DNA of 52,479 bases, from assembly GCA_003614735.1 (NCBI GenBank), contig KZ992462.1:1-52479 (forward strand). Direction: 5' to 3'. This DNA comes from Thamnocephalis sphaerospora (Eukaryota; Zoopagomycota; Zoopagomycetes; Zoopagales; Sigmoideomycetaceae). Below the pieces are notes generated by a model, which ran no database searches, was not told the origin of the DNA, and worked only from the letters and a program-made list of their open reading frames with translations. Below are positions 43,933 to 52,479 of the stretch, one piece after another (within the stretch, counting starts at the first letter, position 1; every line of letters starts with the position of its first letter). A program made the position numbers and the translations under genes.

Positions 43933-44085
43933 CGCAAGTACACCGTCACTACGTGAGCTAAACTGACATTACGATGGCCGTAATGCTACGGTAGCCGAGC
44001 ATATATTCGCGGGCATTCTACAATACACGAGCGGATGTGTCTATCATGTCTGACCATTGGTTGGCCTCGGCCATGCCTGGCTTTA

Positions 44086-45428
44086 TTACCGCTTTCCTTT
44101 CCGCTTGCCGCCACGTCCACGTCCGCCTCGGCCAGACTGACGGCCTTCCCGGTTGATACGCTTAATGTCTTGTTCGCTAATGTGGAGCGCACCATCCCGA
44201 TACCGGCCAGTCGCCATCTTGAGACCACGGTCCTTGCGCAAGCCATTCTCCTTTTTGCGCATGACGCCCATCTCATCTTCCAGCTCGCGTCGCATCGAAC
44301 GGCGGTACATGCCCAGATTCCGCGCCTACGTGTTGCGCACAACAGACAAACGTAAGACATGCTCGTCACAAGGTTATATCGTAGTCTCTGGCGCATACAT
44401 ACCTCCTCCAGCTTCTTTTCCACCTTTTCCTTGCGACTATTCTGGATGCCCATGTGCATATTGAACGGCATCCGCCCCTTTTGCTTGAGCGGCTACAAAT
44501 AACATGGCGCCATGTAAGCTGCCGTCGCTGCAGACAGACTGCAACACGCATCGTTCACCTTGGCACCAAGGTCCACCAGCTTATCCGTGAGATATTTGCG
44601 TCGATCTTTACCCTGCAAATTCTCCGTCGCTATCATTGACAAATATCACGCCAATGCTGTGCGTCAGTGCCGCACCGACAGCAACAGCATACAGCATGCT
44701 TTCCTACCAATGCGTTCAACAAGATTGGCACTCTTCAGCAGATCATTCAAGGCCTGGTCGTTGATGCGATCTTCGCTGTAAACGCGTGCAAGGTAAGCGT
44801 ACGCTGCGTCGCTCGGTATACGCGGATCCCTACATTTCCTCCTCCTGTTCCCGCTTGTTGCGCGGCTTTTTGGTAGGTACTGGTGCTTCGCCGGCAATCT
44901 TTTCCACCTTGGACGACTGAGCAAGCAGCGCAAAACACGCGTCAGTTGTCTACGACAACCCGGTGTTTGTAGCGCCATGTCTGCGCATCATCCACTCACC
45001 ATAAACGCCCTGTAGTCACGCTTGCTGCTCTTTACACTCTGCCGCGCGGTTGGATCTTCAAATACGACCACCGAGGCCTGCGCAGTTGCAGTTTGGCCGT
45101 GTTTTGGATCATGCTGCTCATCCTCAGACGAATCACTGTCGTCGCTGTCATCATCGCTGCTAGCACTGTCATCCTCACCATCGACGGTGCTGCTCTGCTC
45201 GCTAGCGACCTCTGCAGATGCATCATCGCTGGCGTCCTCGTCAAGGCCGAGCGAAGCCATGAATTGCGCGCCAAACGCCTGCAGCTTTGCCATGGCAGCA
45301 GCCGCACGCTCCTGCTCCTCCTGCTCTGTCGCGCTGTCGGACACATTGCTCTGATTCTTCTTGACGCGAGTAGCCTTGTCCTTGGCAGACCGCGCGCCAG
45401 ACTTTGCTACTTTGCTAACAACATGCAT
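44086..45428 (-). CDS. FAF1-like ribosome assembly factor (DUF4602)
   Basis: Exon 1 (about 45001-45428) encodes a basic start, then AMAKLQAFGAQFMASLGLDE and a long Asp/Glu/Ser acidic tract, ending SSKRDYRAFM. Following exons read KVEKIAGEAPVPTKKPRNKR, EDRINDQALNDLLKSANLVE, ATENLQGKDRRKYLTDKLVD, PLKQKGRMPFNMHMGIQNSR and ARNLGMYRRSMRREL. The last is GLKMATGRYRDGALHISEQD with an R/G-rich tail. The helix plus GxxxxGALxISxxDIxRI end corresponds to yeast Faf1/human C1orf131, a factor of the small-subunit processome in the nucleolus. The Met at 45428 is the first in frame; MAKLQAF is a possible alternative. An R/G/K-rich tail fits nucleolar targeting. Confidence 0.7.
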
Positions 45429-45472
45429 GCGAATCAGACGGCCACCGTTGACCGGCGCGCTGCATTCATCGC

Positions 45473-45873
45473 TTACCGGCCCTCGTCCTCGCCCCGCGCA
45501 GACTTGTTTAGAAACCGCATCTTTCTAGACAGTAGACGAGACAGATGCGTGGCTGAAAGGAATGCACACGCGGAAAAGAAAAAAGACGACGACTCACTGC
45601 GGACTGCCATGGCGACCCGCACCACGCTAATAGCAGCACACATACCACCGTCTGCCAACCGACCATTCTGCACGCTTTATCATACATGGTATGGGAAGAT
45701 ACTGAGCCAAAGGATGTAATAAAGCTGGAGGCGCCGGCAATAGCGCACAGAATAACGACAAACATGGAGCCAATGATAGGCCAACCCTTAGGCGAAAGCA
45801 TCTGTCTACGGACCAGTACGGTAGGCGTGAATGCAAAGAGCAGCGACAAAGGCAGCTGTAGCATTGTCACCAC
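45473..45873 (-). CDS. Small hydrophobic protein or transporter remnant
   Basis: A frame from about 45873 encodes LPLSLLFAFTPTVLV, then SPKGWPIIGSMFVVILCAIA and GASSFITSFGSVSSHTMYDK, two likely membrane segments. A possible intron leads to ATHLSRLLSRKMRFLNKSAR ending in TAA at 45473. Further upstream, in the 3' flank of the endosulfine gene, SIVRVLLPVASASL looks like another helix of the same protein, cut by a stop. The pattern recalls the C-terminal helices of amino-acid permeases, so it may be a decayed 3' fragment rather than a gene. No family match is certain. Confidence 0.3.
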
Positions 45874-45987
45874 CTACAGCGATGCACTAGCCACTGGTAA
45901 CAACACTCGCACAATACTGGAGACCCATAGGCGTAAAAAGTGGCGACCTGACCAGTGTTTGTCGCGCCCTGCGCCATCTCACTCGGA

Positions 45988-46516
45988 CTACGCCAGTGTC
46001 GTCTTGTCGGCAGACGCCTTTTCATCGGCAATCACTTCGTTGGTGGCATCGTGCGTCAGGTGGCTCTCTCGCTGCACGCCCGTGGCGTTCTTGTGGCCAT
46101 GCTGGCCGGTGGCTGCGGCACCAGAGGACGCGCTCGATGCACTCGATGCCGAGTGCGGGATTTGCTCCGGCGACGGATGCTGCAGACCAACGGCAGTGCC
46201 TGACCGGCCAGCCTTTTGTAGCTCATAGTCGCCCGAGTCAAAGTACTTGCGCTCCTACAGAACGACATGTCCAGGTCAGCGATAGAACGGCGCAGCGTTG
46301 TCGCTGCTCCTGTGCACCGGCGCCACCTACCTCGACCTTGTTGCGAAGAATAGGGCGCTGCGGTAGCTTGCCGTACTTGCGAAACACCGCCTTCTCCTCC
46401 TCGCTCAGTTGCTACGCCAGCATCCGTAGCCGGTTAGCGGGTCCAGCATGACCGCCGACCACGATGAGACCACCACTTACGCTGAGGTCAACCTTGTTTC
46501 GGCGCGCGGGATTCAT
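45988..46516 (-). CDS. IGO1: Endosulfine/Igo1-type PP2A inhibitor
   Basis: Three exons (46481-46516, 46331-46411, 45988-46254; introns 69 and 76 bp) encode 127 aa. MNPARRNKVDLS is joined to QLSEEEKAVFRKYGKLPQRP, then ERKYFDSGDYELQKAG. FDSGDY is the invariant endosulfine motif; its Ser is phosphorylated by Greatwall/Rim15, and the phosphoprotein then inhibits PP2A-B55. The rest is a low-complexity His/Ser/Ala tail. Small size and exon 1 of only 12 codons are normal. In fungi Igo proteins act in quiescence downstream of TORC1 and Rim15, so it joins Raptor and the HAL-type kinase in the nutrient-signalling theme of this window. Confidence 0.93.
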
Positions 46517-46790
46517 GCTGTGCGTGGATGAGGAGAAGCAACGGACGAGTGGACGACGACTGACGGGCGTAGCAAGTCGCGCTCAGACAGTACGGATGGC
46601 GACAAGTGGACACTGATGACGTGGAGTGCAGGACACGCTAGACGGTGCGTTTACGGCAGCGTCGAAAGATGCAACAAGGACGATCTGGTCGATAGCTTCC
46701 GCAGACAAAGAGGCGCGGCAAACGTGGATGACGACAGGCAAGTGTGCAGACTAGTGCGTGTACGGGAGAGCAAGCGGAATGCGCACGCGC

Positions 46791-46824
<34 letters not shown>

Positions 46825-47396
46825 ACGAGTGGTGATGACGATAACAGTCTACGCGGCGCATTATCCCTTTCTCCTCCCACTGGTCCAATACAATGCCAGC
46901 AGGCCACATGCATTCGCCACCACCACCACGGCGGTTCACCTACAACAGTATCCGCCAACGCCCACGCAACGCCCATAGCCTGGCGTCGCGTCTGCTCGCC
47001 TACGTCGCCATTCGGCCACTACCGCCTGTTCTCATTCTCGTGTTTCGCCTCGTGCTGCCACGACAGCATGCACCATGACCGTGCACGCCCAATGACCTGC
47101 GTGCCGCAACTGACAGGGCTTCCGGATGCACAATGATTGGCCAGTATTCGGCAGGGGTTCAACAACATGCCGGTCACAAGACGTGCCAACGCAGCGGATT
47201 GTTACTGCGATGCTCTGACGCCTCACTACATATGCTTGCGTACCAGCTGCTCAATATTCACACAAAGGCAACGCTATCTTGGGCCACTACCGCTGCGCAC
47301 ACTCCTTGACACCCACCTGCATACCTACTGTTGGCCCACGGTCACCGCTACCGTCGCCATTCAATTCCACCTCTTTCCTGCTCCTGCTGGCTTAAT
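46517..47396. other. Divergent intergenic region with GT repeat
   Basis: This 880 bp stretch lies between the endosulfine and glutamine synthetase-like starts, so it probably holds both promoters. It includes a GT microsatellite; frames crossing that repeat encode only Val/Cys or Thr/His runs. Confidence 0.5.
46791..46823. repeat. (CG)n-(GT)n microsatellite
   Basis: A short CG run passes directly into about 15 GT units, in a divergent promoter region. Confidence 0.95.
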
Positions 47397-49210
47397 ATGT
47401 CTACTGCTACGGCTTTAACGCGCGCTGACGTGGAGGAATTGCTGGAGGACGACCTCCAGGTCAAAGTGGCAGGCGTTGATATCGATGGCGTGCTGCGCGG
47501 CAAAATCATGTCCAAAAAGAAGTTTCTCTCGGTGCTGGACGATGGCTTTGGCAAGTGCACAAAAGTATCGGCAGGCAAGTTGCTGTGCGCTGACCTCCAT
47601 GCGTGAGGTACCGATAGGCTTCTGCAGCGTTGTCTTTGGCTGGGACCTCCACGATCGGCCGTATGTCGAAAAGACCAGCATTGCCAGCACAGAAACCGGT
47701 GTGTAGCGAGCGTCCGTGTCGAGGGGCGGGAAAACCTACTGACGGCAGTTCTGCCCAACGGAACTGCGTAGGCTACGGTGACGTGCTTGCTCGCGTGGAT
47801 CTAAACAGCTTTCGCCGTATTCCATGGGAAAACAACATTGCGCTCTTCCTTGTCGAGTTTCTGGAGCCAGACACGCGCAGGCCGCTTTCAGCATGTCCGC
47901 GCGGGCTGCTGCGCAGTATACTCGGCGAGCTGCAGCAGCTTGGTCTGGAGGCCATGTGTGGCAGCGAGTTTGAGTTTTTCCACTTTCAAGGTAGATGAAC
48001 GTCAACACTGCAGAATGCTGGTGTGTGTGTATGTGTGTGTGCGTGTGTGTGCGCTAAGTCGACGACTGCGCGTAGAAACGCCACGCACGCTGGTGGAGAA
48101 GGAGCACCAAAAGCTTGCGCCTATGACGCCAGGCATGTTTGGCTACTCGCTACTGCGTCCTTCCCTGCAGCAAGACTACTACTACGCGCTGATCAACGAG
48201 TGTCGCCAGTTTGGCATTCCTCTAGAGGCGCTGCACACCGAAACTGGTGAGTGCACAATCACGCTATCGATGGCCGTGATGCCACGCCTTACCGATACCA
48301 TTCTAGGCCCTGGTGTGTACGAGGCCGCGCTGGAATATACAGGCGCATTGGAGGCGGCCGACCGCGCGCAGCTCTTCAAGACAGCCGTCAAGCAGATTGG
48401 CCTGCGTCACGGAGTTATCGCGTCCTTTATGGCCAAGCCGTATGTGGATCAACCGGGGTGTAGTGGTCACATGCACATCAGTTTGCGGGATATCGCCACG
48501 GGCAAGAGTGCATTTGCGGGCGACGAAAACGCCAGTGCTTTTGGCGCGACCAGTGGTATGAGCGAGGTGATGCAGTGGTTTGTGGCCGGCATGCTCAAGG
48601 GTCTGCCCAGCGTTCTGGCCATTCTCGCGCCCAATGTCAACAGGCAAGTGGATGTGCTGCGTTGCACTGCGCATACTGTTGATACTGATCGGCGCATGCG
48701 TGCTCAGCTACAAGCGTTTGGTGGCTAATTACTGGGCACCGATTGCCGTGTCCTGGGGTCGCGAGAATCGCACTGCCGCCATCCGTGTCATCACGCCGCC
48801 CTCTTGCTCCCGGGAGAGTACTCGGTTGGAAATGGTGGGTGGCTTGCATTACGCCATCTAGGGCACTTGCTTATAGTGCGTGTGTGTCATCCCAGCGTGT
48901 GACTGGTGCCGATATCAACGTGCATCTGGCGCTGGCCGCCTGTCTGGGGTGTGGTCTGTACGGCGTTCGCCATCAGATAGCATTGCCGCCGCCAGTCACA
49001 GGCAGCGCAGAGGCTGGCGATGAGCATCCGCGGCTGGCGCGCGATCTTCGCGATGCCACAGCTATTCTCACCGAGCCGGAGAGCATTGCACGTCAAGTGC
49101 TGGGATCTGCTTTTGTTGACCACTACGCAGCAACAAGACGGCACGAGTGGGCGCTGTGGGCCGACTCAGTCACCGACTGGGAGCTCAAGCGCTACCTCGA
49201 GCTGGCGTGA
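47397..49210 (+). CDS. Glutamine synthetase-family enzyme (GSI/FluG-like)
   Basis: The start MSTATALTRADVEELL is followed by VKVAGVDIDGVLRGK, the beta-grasp domain. Exons continue with FCSVVFGWDLHDRP, DLNSFRRIPWENNIALFLVE, MCGSEFEFFHF (metal-binding Glu), GMFGYSLLRPSLQQDYYYAL, GIPLEALHTETG, PGVYEAALEY and CSGHMHISLRD (GHMHIS signature). YKRLVANYWAPIAVSWGREN and RTAAIRVITPPSC close the active site, and WALWADSVTDWELKRYLELA ends the protein. Unlike fungal GSII this is the class I/FluG C-terminal type. It likely ligates an amine to glutamate or a related acid, but the acceptor is unknown. The first intron (47551-47618) is GC-AG and is needed to restore GFGFCS. A GT-rich tract (48021-48050) lies in an intron. 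Confidence 0.88.
47551..47618 (+). other. GC-AG intron in the glutamine synthetase-like gene
   Basis: G|GCAAGT...GATAG. It joins GAT GGC TTT G to GC TTC TGC, giving DGFGFCSVVFG. Reading through would add a stop. Confidence 0.85.
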
Positions 49211-49328
49211 GGCGGCAGCATGTGGTGGTCGTCTGTTATGCGCCGCTGGTGGGACAGATGCCATGCACGACCGCCTACCGATGTGATGCCTGCCTACGAC
49301 TGGACTATCATCCACCCTGTCCGACGCT

Positions 49329-51149
49329 TTATTGTAGTCTATGCCACAACGGCACATCGCCATTATTCCTGCTGTCACCACTATCGTCGCCACTGCTGTC
49401 TTTATCCCAATCCTCATCCTCGCTAGTGCCGTCTTCGCCCATGATAGCATCCGTATCGCCTTCTTCCATGGTCACATCCGTGTCGGTCGTCTCCATGTCC
49501 GTTGAGTCGGTTGTAGGGGTGAAGATGTCGGCCTGTAGCGCCGTGCAATATGCTTCTGGCTCGCTTTCCTCGGTATCCCAGTCCGAAAAAGACGTGCTTG
49601 TTGACACTACAGAGGGGCTGCGCGTTGTACGGGCACGCACCATCCGCTGGGACGCAGTATTGCACCGTGTCGTTCGCTGTGTCTTGTGTGTGTGTTGAGC
49701 TATATTGCCTCTGCGTCATGTGCCACTAGTCTGCTGACCTACCTGTCCGGCCTGACGGCGTGCAAGCAAAAGCAATGCATCGGCCACATGTTGCGACCAT
49801 GCTTGCCTTGGCTCATGCTGTTCTCTTTCCAGCGGATGAACAGTTAGCGGTGTGTCTGTACCAGTGCCACTTGTCTGTGCTGCACATGCTATGCTTGCTA
49901 CAGCACCATTCTCTAGCGTGGAAGGTGCAAACAGTTGGACACATCGTTGCTCCAGTGTCTTACACCGTCGTGCAATGCATTCCAAAGCACGCACAGCAGG
50001 CGGTATGGCGCAGCTGTATGCTAGCACTTGTCGTTGATAGGCTGGCCGGAAGATGAGCGGATAACGACACCGCCATACGTGATTGATTAATCGTTTTAAC
50101 GTACGATGTGAGAGAACGCGCAGTGCGTCGCTAAATGCCGCTTGCGTAGTCAGTTCTTTTGGCTCTTTTGCGGATGGTACTAGCCTGTAGACGAGCTGGA
50201 TGCGATCTAGTCGAGCAGTGTAGGATGGTGGTGGCAGACCAGCTGTATGCGATAGATTGCTGTGTCCAGACACTGCATGGACGTCAAGCGCTGCTGCTGC
50301 ATGAGCGACCGGGCGTATACTGTATGCTCACAAAGGTGTTGCTTACTCTGGCGGTCCAGGCGTGCTACGGTACAGCCTACATTACGCCAGCACTGTAGGA
50401 AAGCGCATGGTTGGATACATGGTATATGCGGCGCATAACGCATACATGGGCCGTAAACGCACCGCAGCACCTAGTATAGCGCGTTGCACCAACGCTTCTG
50501 CCTGTGCCTTCGTCATAGGCGGCGTATTGCGCATGCGCACTGGCCAATCTACGCGAACGTGGGGTATATGCGATGTACAGAGACTGCGCTTGTCAATGTA
50601 TGCGTACGACCAGACGCCGGCAAAGGATATTTCCAGCTTCACTGGACCATCGCAAACCACATCCTGCAAGCAGGGCGTGCTACAGTGCCTTGGCTGTAGG
50701 CGGGTCGGTTGCCGTGGCACTTGGGTATATCCACTGCCGGCCTCATCGTCTACGTCATAATCCCTGCTGCTGCCACTGTTGTCGCGGTCGTTGTTACTAC
50801 TACTACTGCTGCTGCTGCTGTTGTTGCTGCTGCTGCTGCTGCATAGTGCTAGTTGGCTACGCAAAAGTGGACGCGCCTCCTGGGCTGCCGCATCCATCGC
50901 ATTCACATGAAGGTCGGGCCGCCAGTGTGCATCGCCGGCGGTGCTTTCACAGGGAGTTACGACCACTGTCTCAGTGCAGTGAAGACGCACGCCAAGGGTT
51001 CCAGATTGTGCTGGCCTTTGCCGCGTGTGCATTTCTGCGCTCGTTGCCGGCCTGGATCCATGGCCACTCGGGTGGCCGGCATAGGCGCGTAGTTCTGTCT
51101 CGCGGCAAATGTACTGCGCAGGTGGCGTCGTTTGCGTAGCGGCATCCAT
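49329..51149 (-). CDS. Unrecognised low-complexity protein
   Basis: The start is MDAATQTTPPAQYICRETEL (51149). The frame holds a long Ser/Asn tract encoded by the trinucleotide repeat at 50790-50842, then DYDVDDEAGSGYTQVPRQPT and VKLEISFAGVWSYAYIDKRS. After a likely intron near 50400-50300 comes SYTARLDRIQLVYRLVPSAK, then ALRVLSHRTLKRLINHVWRC, and a third block (ADALLLLARRQAGQ). An intron around 49730-49640 leads to a Ser/Thr/Asp/Glu-rich C-terminal part with TDMETTDTDVTMEEGD. I recognise no domain. Helix VLSHRTLKRLINHVW and an acidic tail suggest a nuclear regulator, but that is guesswork. Exon boundaries are not firm. Confidence 0.5.
50790..50842. repeat. Imperfect (CTG/TTG)n tract encoding poly-Ser/Asn on the minus strand
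   Basis: GTTGTTACTACTACTACTGC followed by repeated CTG and TTG units, 53 bp, inside the coding region of the unrecognised minus-strand gene. Confidence 0.9.
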
Positions 51150-51424
51150 GCGGTTTCACGAGATTAGATGGTCACGGCTACGGTAATCCGTTTCCGCCAC
51201 CGTCTTCCCGCACTTTTGCTACCTCTTGCAAATTCCAGCTGGCTACCATACCGCCTGTCCTGCGCTAATCGCTTGCCACCTTGTTCAGTGTACCATATCC
51301 CTGTCTGCCTGCGCCGACCTTTTTTCTTGCATTCCTCTGATTCGCTTGTCAACAGCTGGTTTATTCGCCTGCTGCTACCGGTTTTCCGTTCTTGTCGCTT
51401 GCCATAGCAATCGCGGTCGCAGCC
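51150..51424. promoter_or_regulatory. Divergent promoter of the unknown gene and the PEX5-like gene
   Basis: 275 bp lie between two divergent starts. A pyrimidine-rich run (about 51318-51345) precedes the PEX5-like start. No other signal was recognised. Confidence 0.4.
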
Positions 51425-52479
51425 ATGGTGATGCACGACCACAGCCTGACCGAGGCGCACTGCGCAAATGGTACCGCGGCAAGCGCTTTTAAACGGCTCA
51501 CAGACAATGCTACAGAAGGTGTGCATTCGGCTCTGGAGGTGGCAGGAACAAGCCGTCAGCATGGTCAACGACCGTTGCAAACAAATCTGCCGCACGGTCA
51601 GCGTAGCGTGTTTCGCACTACATCCATAGACACTGCCGCGCCAAGAAGGTTGGAAGAGAGTTGGCAGCGCGAGTGGCAAAACAGCGGTGATACCGCCACG
51701 GCGCAGCCTGGTGCCTGCACAACGACGCTGGACGAACTGGATGATGACTATAGCGAAGCATGGAGCGACGAAGCGATGACACGTGCCTATTTGGCGCAAC
51801 ACGCCGTGCCACACGGCAGTACCGTCGAATGGGGCGAGTCAGCATATCCCGCCGTGGAGGAGGACGCGGTGCTTGCGCAGGCGTGGGATGCTACCGGTGG
51901 CGTCGACCGCCCAATGGGCAACGGCTGGGATTCGACCTGGTCCGCCAGCATGGCGCATCGGCCTTTTCCCGCTAACGAGTACGGCGCTGACTGGGCACAG
52001 AACTTTCGGTCGGGGTCGGCAGCGAGCGACTGGTCGGCAGAGTTTGCGAACCACCCGGTGCAGACACATGCACCATCGCGGCTGCACACCACGCAGGCTA
52101 CAGAACTGTCGGCTGCAGAACGCCTCATCATGGATGCGCGTGCAGGCTTGGACACACGCCGCTGGTCGTGGCGCTGGGAGCAGCTGTTTGGCGTAAGACG
52201 GCACCAGCAGCTGCAGAATCGCATATGCGCCGACGGTCGGACGGAAGATTGCGCGCAGATCCCAGCCAAACATTCGCATGTGTCAGCAGCTCCATCGCTC
52301 ACGTGGGCTAGCGCCAGTCCAGCTGCCGACGCCAACTTGGAACAGGCATGGCTCGGGTCAGAATCCCAGAGCGATGGCCATGCGGCCTCCTATCTGGCCA
52401 GTTTGAATGTAGCACGTTCGAGAGGCCGCCTGCAGCAGCTGCTTGATCAGCTGGTACCACCAAATACAACCAGAAAGAC
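51425..52479 (+). CDS. PEX5/PEX20-like peroxisomal import receptor, 5' part
   Basis: The frame opens at MVMHDHSLTEAHCANGTAAS and stays open to the window end, so only the first 351 residues are seen. The N-terminal Cys followed by a Leu/Phe-rich helix (AHCANGTAASAFKRLTDNA) resembles the conserved ubiquitinated-cysteine motif of PEX5 and PEX20. Three W-x-x-x-F motifs (WAQNF near 51992, WSAEF near 52031, WEQLF near 52175) and W-rich repeats (WQREW, WDSTW) match the PEX13/PEX14-binding region. The TPR domain that would separate PEX5 from PEX20 lies beyond the edge. The protein would carry PTS1 or PTS2 cargo into peroxisomes, and Fox2 in this window ends in a PTS1. Confidence 0.7.
   Translation, partial: MVMHDHSLTEAHCANGTAASAFKRLTDNATEGVHSALEVAGTSRQHGQRPLQTNLPHGQRSVFRTTSIDTAAPRRLEESWQREWQNSGDTATAQPGACTTTLDELDDDYSEAWSDEAMTRAYLAQHAVPHGSTVEWGESAYPAVEEDAVLAQAWDATGGVDRPMGNGWDSTWSASMAHRPFPANEYGADWAQNFRSGSAASDWSAEFANHPVQTHAPSRLHTTQATELSAAERLIMDARAGLDTRRWSWRWEQLFGVRRHQQLQNRICADGRTEDCAQIPAKHSHVSAAPSLTWASASPAADANLEQAWLGSESQSDGHAASYLASLNVARSRGRLQQLLDQLVPPNTTRK

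Noticed and set aside
46744-47136. Frames crossing the GT repeat (Val/Cys-rich plus, Thr/His-rich minus)
   Set aside because: They consist mainly of translated microsatellite and have no conserved flank.

Overview
The window looks like nuclear DNA of a compact, intron-rich, early-diverging fungus. Genes are close together on both strands and cut by many 45-95 bp introns (mostly GTAAGT/GTAGGT...YAG, with a visible minority of GC-AG introns). The gene set is fungal: a two-dehydrogenase plus hydratase peroxisomal beta-oxidation protein ending in a PTS1, a HAL/NPR1-type kinase, Raptor/Kog1, Pob3, Igo1/endosulfine and CSN2. FANCL, a TFG-like PB1 protein and Rogdi are genes many Dikarya lack. A zoopagomycete-type fungus (Syncephalis, Piptocephalis or Thamnocephalis-like) is a reasonable guess, but it is inference.

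Layout. 1-2.0 kb: the end of a secreted CAP-domain protein facing secreted kinase-like gene A. 2.7-10.4 kb: a DUF4504-like gene, a SANT protein, FANCL, a Rogdi/Rav2-like RAVE subunit and a TFG-like protein. 10.7-15.5 kb: CSN2 and a tandem pair of FAR-17a/AIG1-type membrane hydrolases. 15.7-24.1 kb: Raptor and the MFE-2/Fox2 beta-oxidation enzyme, divergently arranged. 24.7-28.5 kb: a WD40 plus helical-solenoid protein of unknown role. 28.8-36.4 kb: an accessory-looking island with kinase-like gene B, a 2OG-Fe(II) oxygenase, kinase-like gene C and a broken P450, separated by long empty gaps. 37.0-49.2 kb: Pob3, MsrA, HAL-type kinase, MAPEG protein, FAF1-like factor, a small membrane protein, endosulfine and a glutamine synthetase-family enzyme. 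49.3 kb to the end: an unrecognised low-complexity gene and the 5' part of a PEX5/PEX20-like peroxisomal import receptor.

Main discovery candidate: genes A, B and C are one family. Each has a signal peptide, a short kinase fold, the same three introns at the same positions and phases (exon 3 is 54 bp in all), and a decayed active site. In B and C both the HRD and DFG aspartates are gone. This is a family of secreted pseudokinases, plausible as effectors or extracellular scaffolds.

Themes. Peroxisomal metabolism appears twice (Fox2 ending in AKL, and its likely import receptor). TOR/nutrient signalling appears in Raptor, endosulfine and the HAL-type kinase. No tRNA, rRNA, CRISPR array or intact transposon was seen. 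Exon boundaries are read by eye; where stated as exact, the phases and protein alignments agree.
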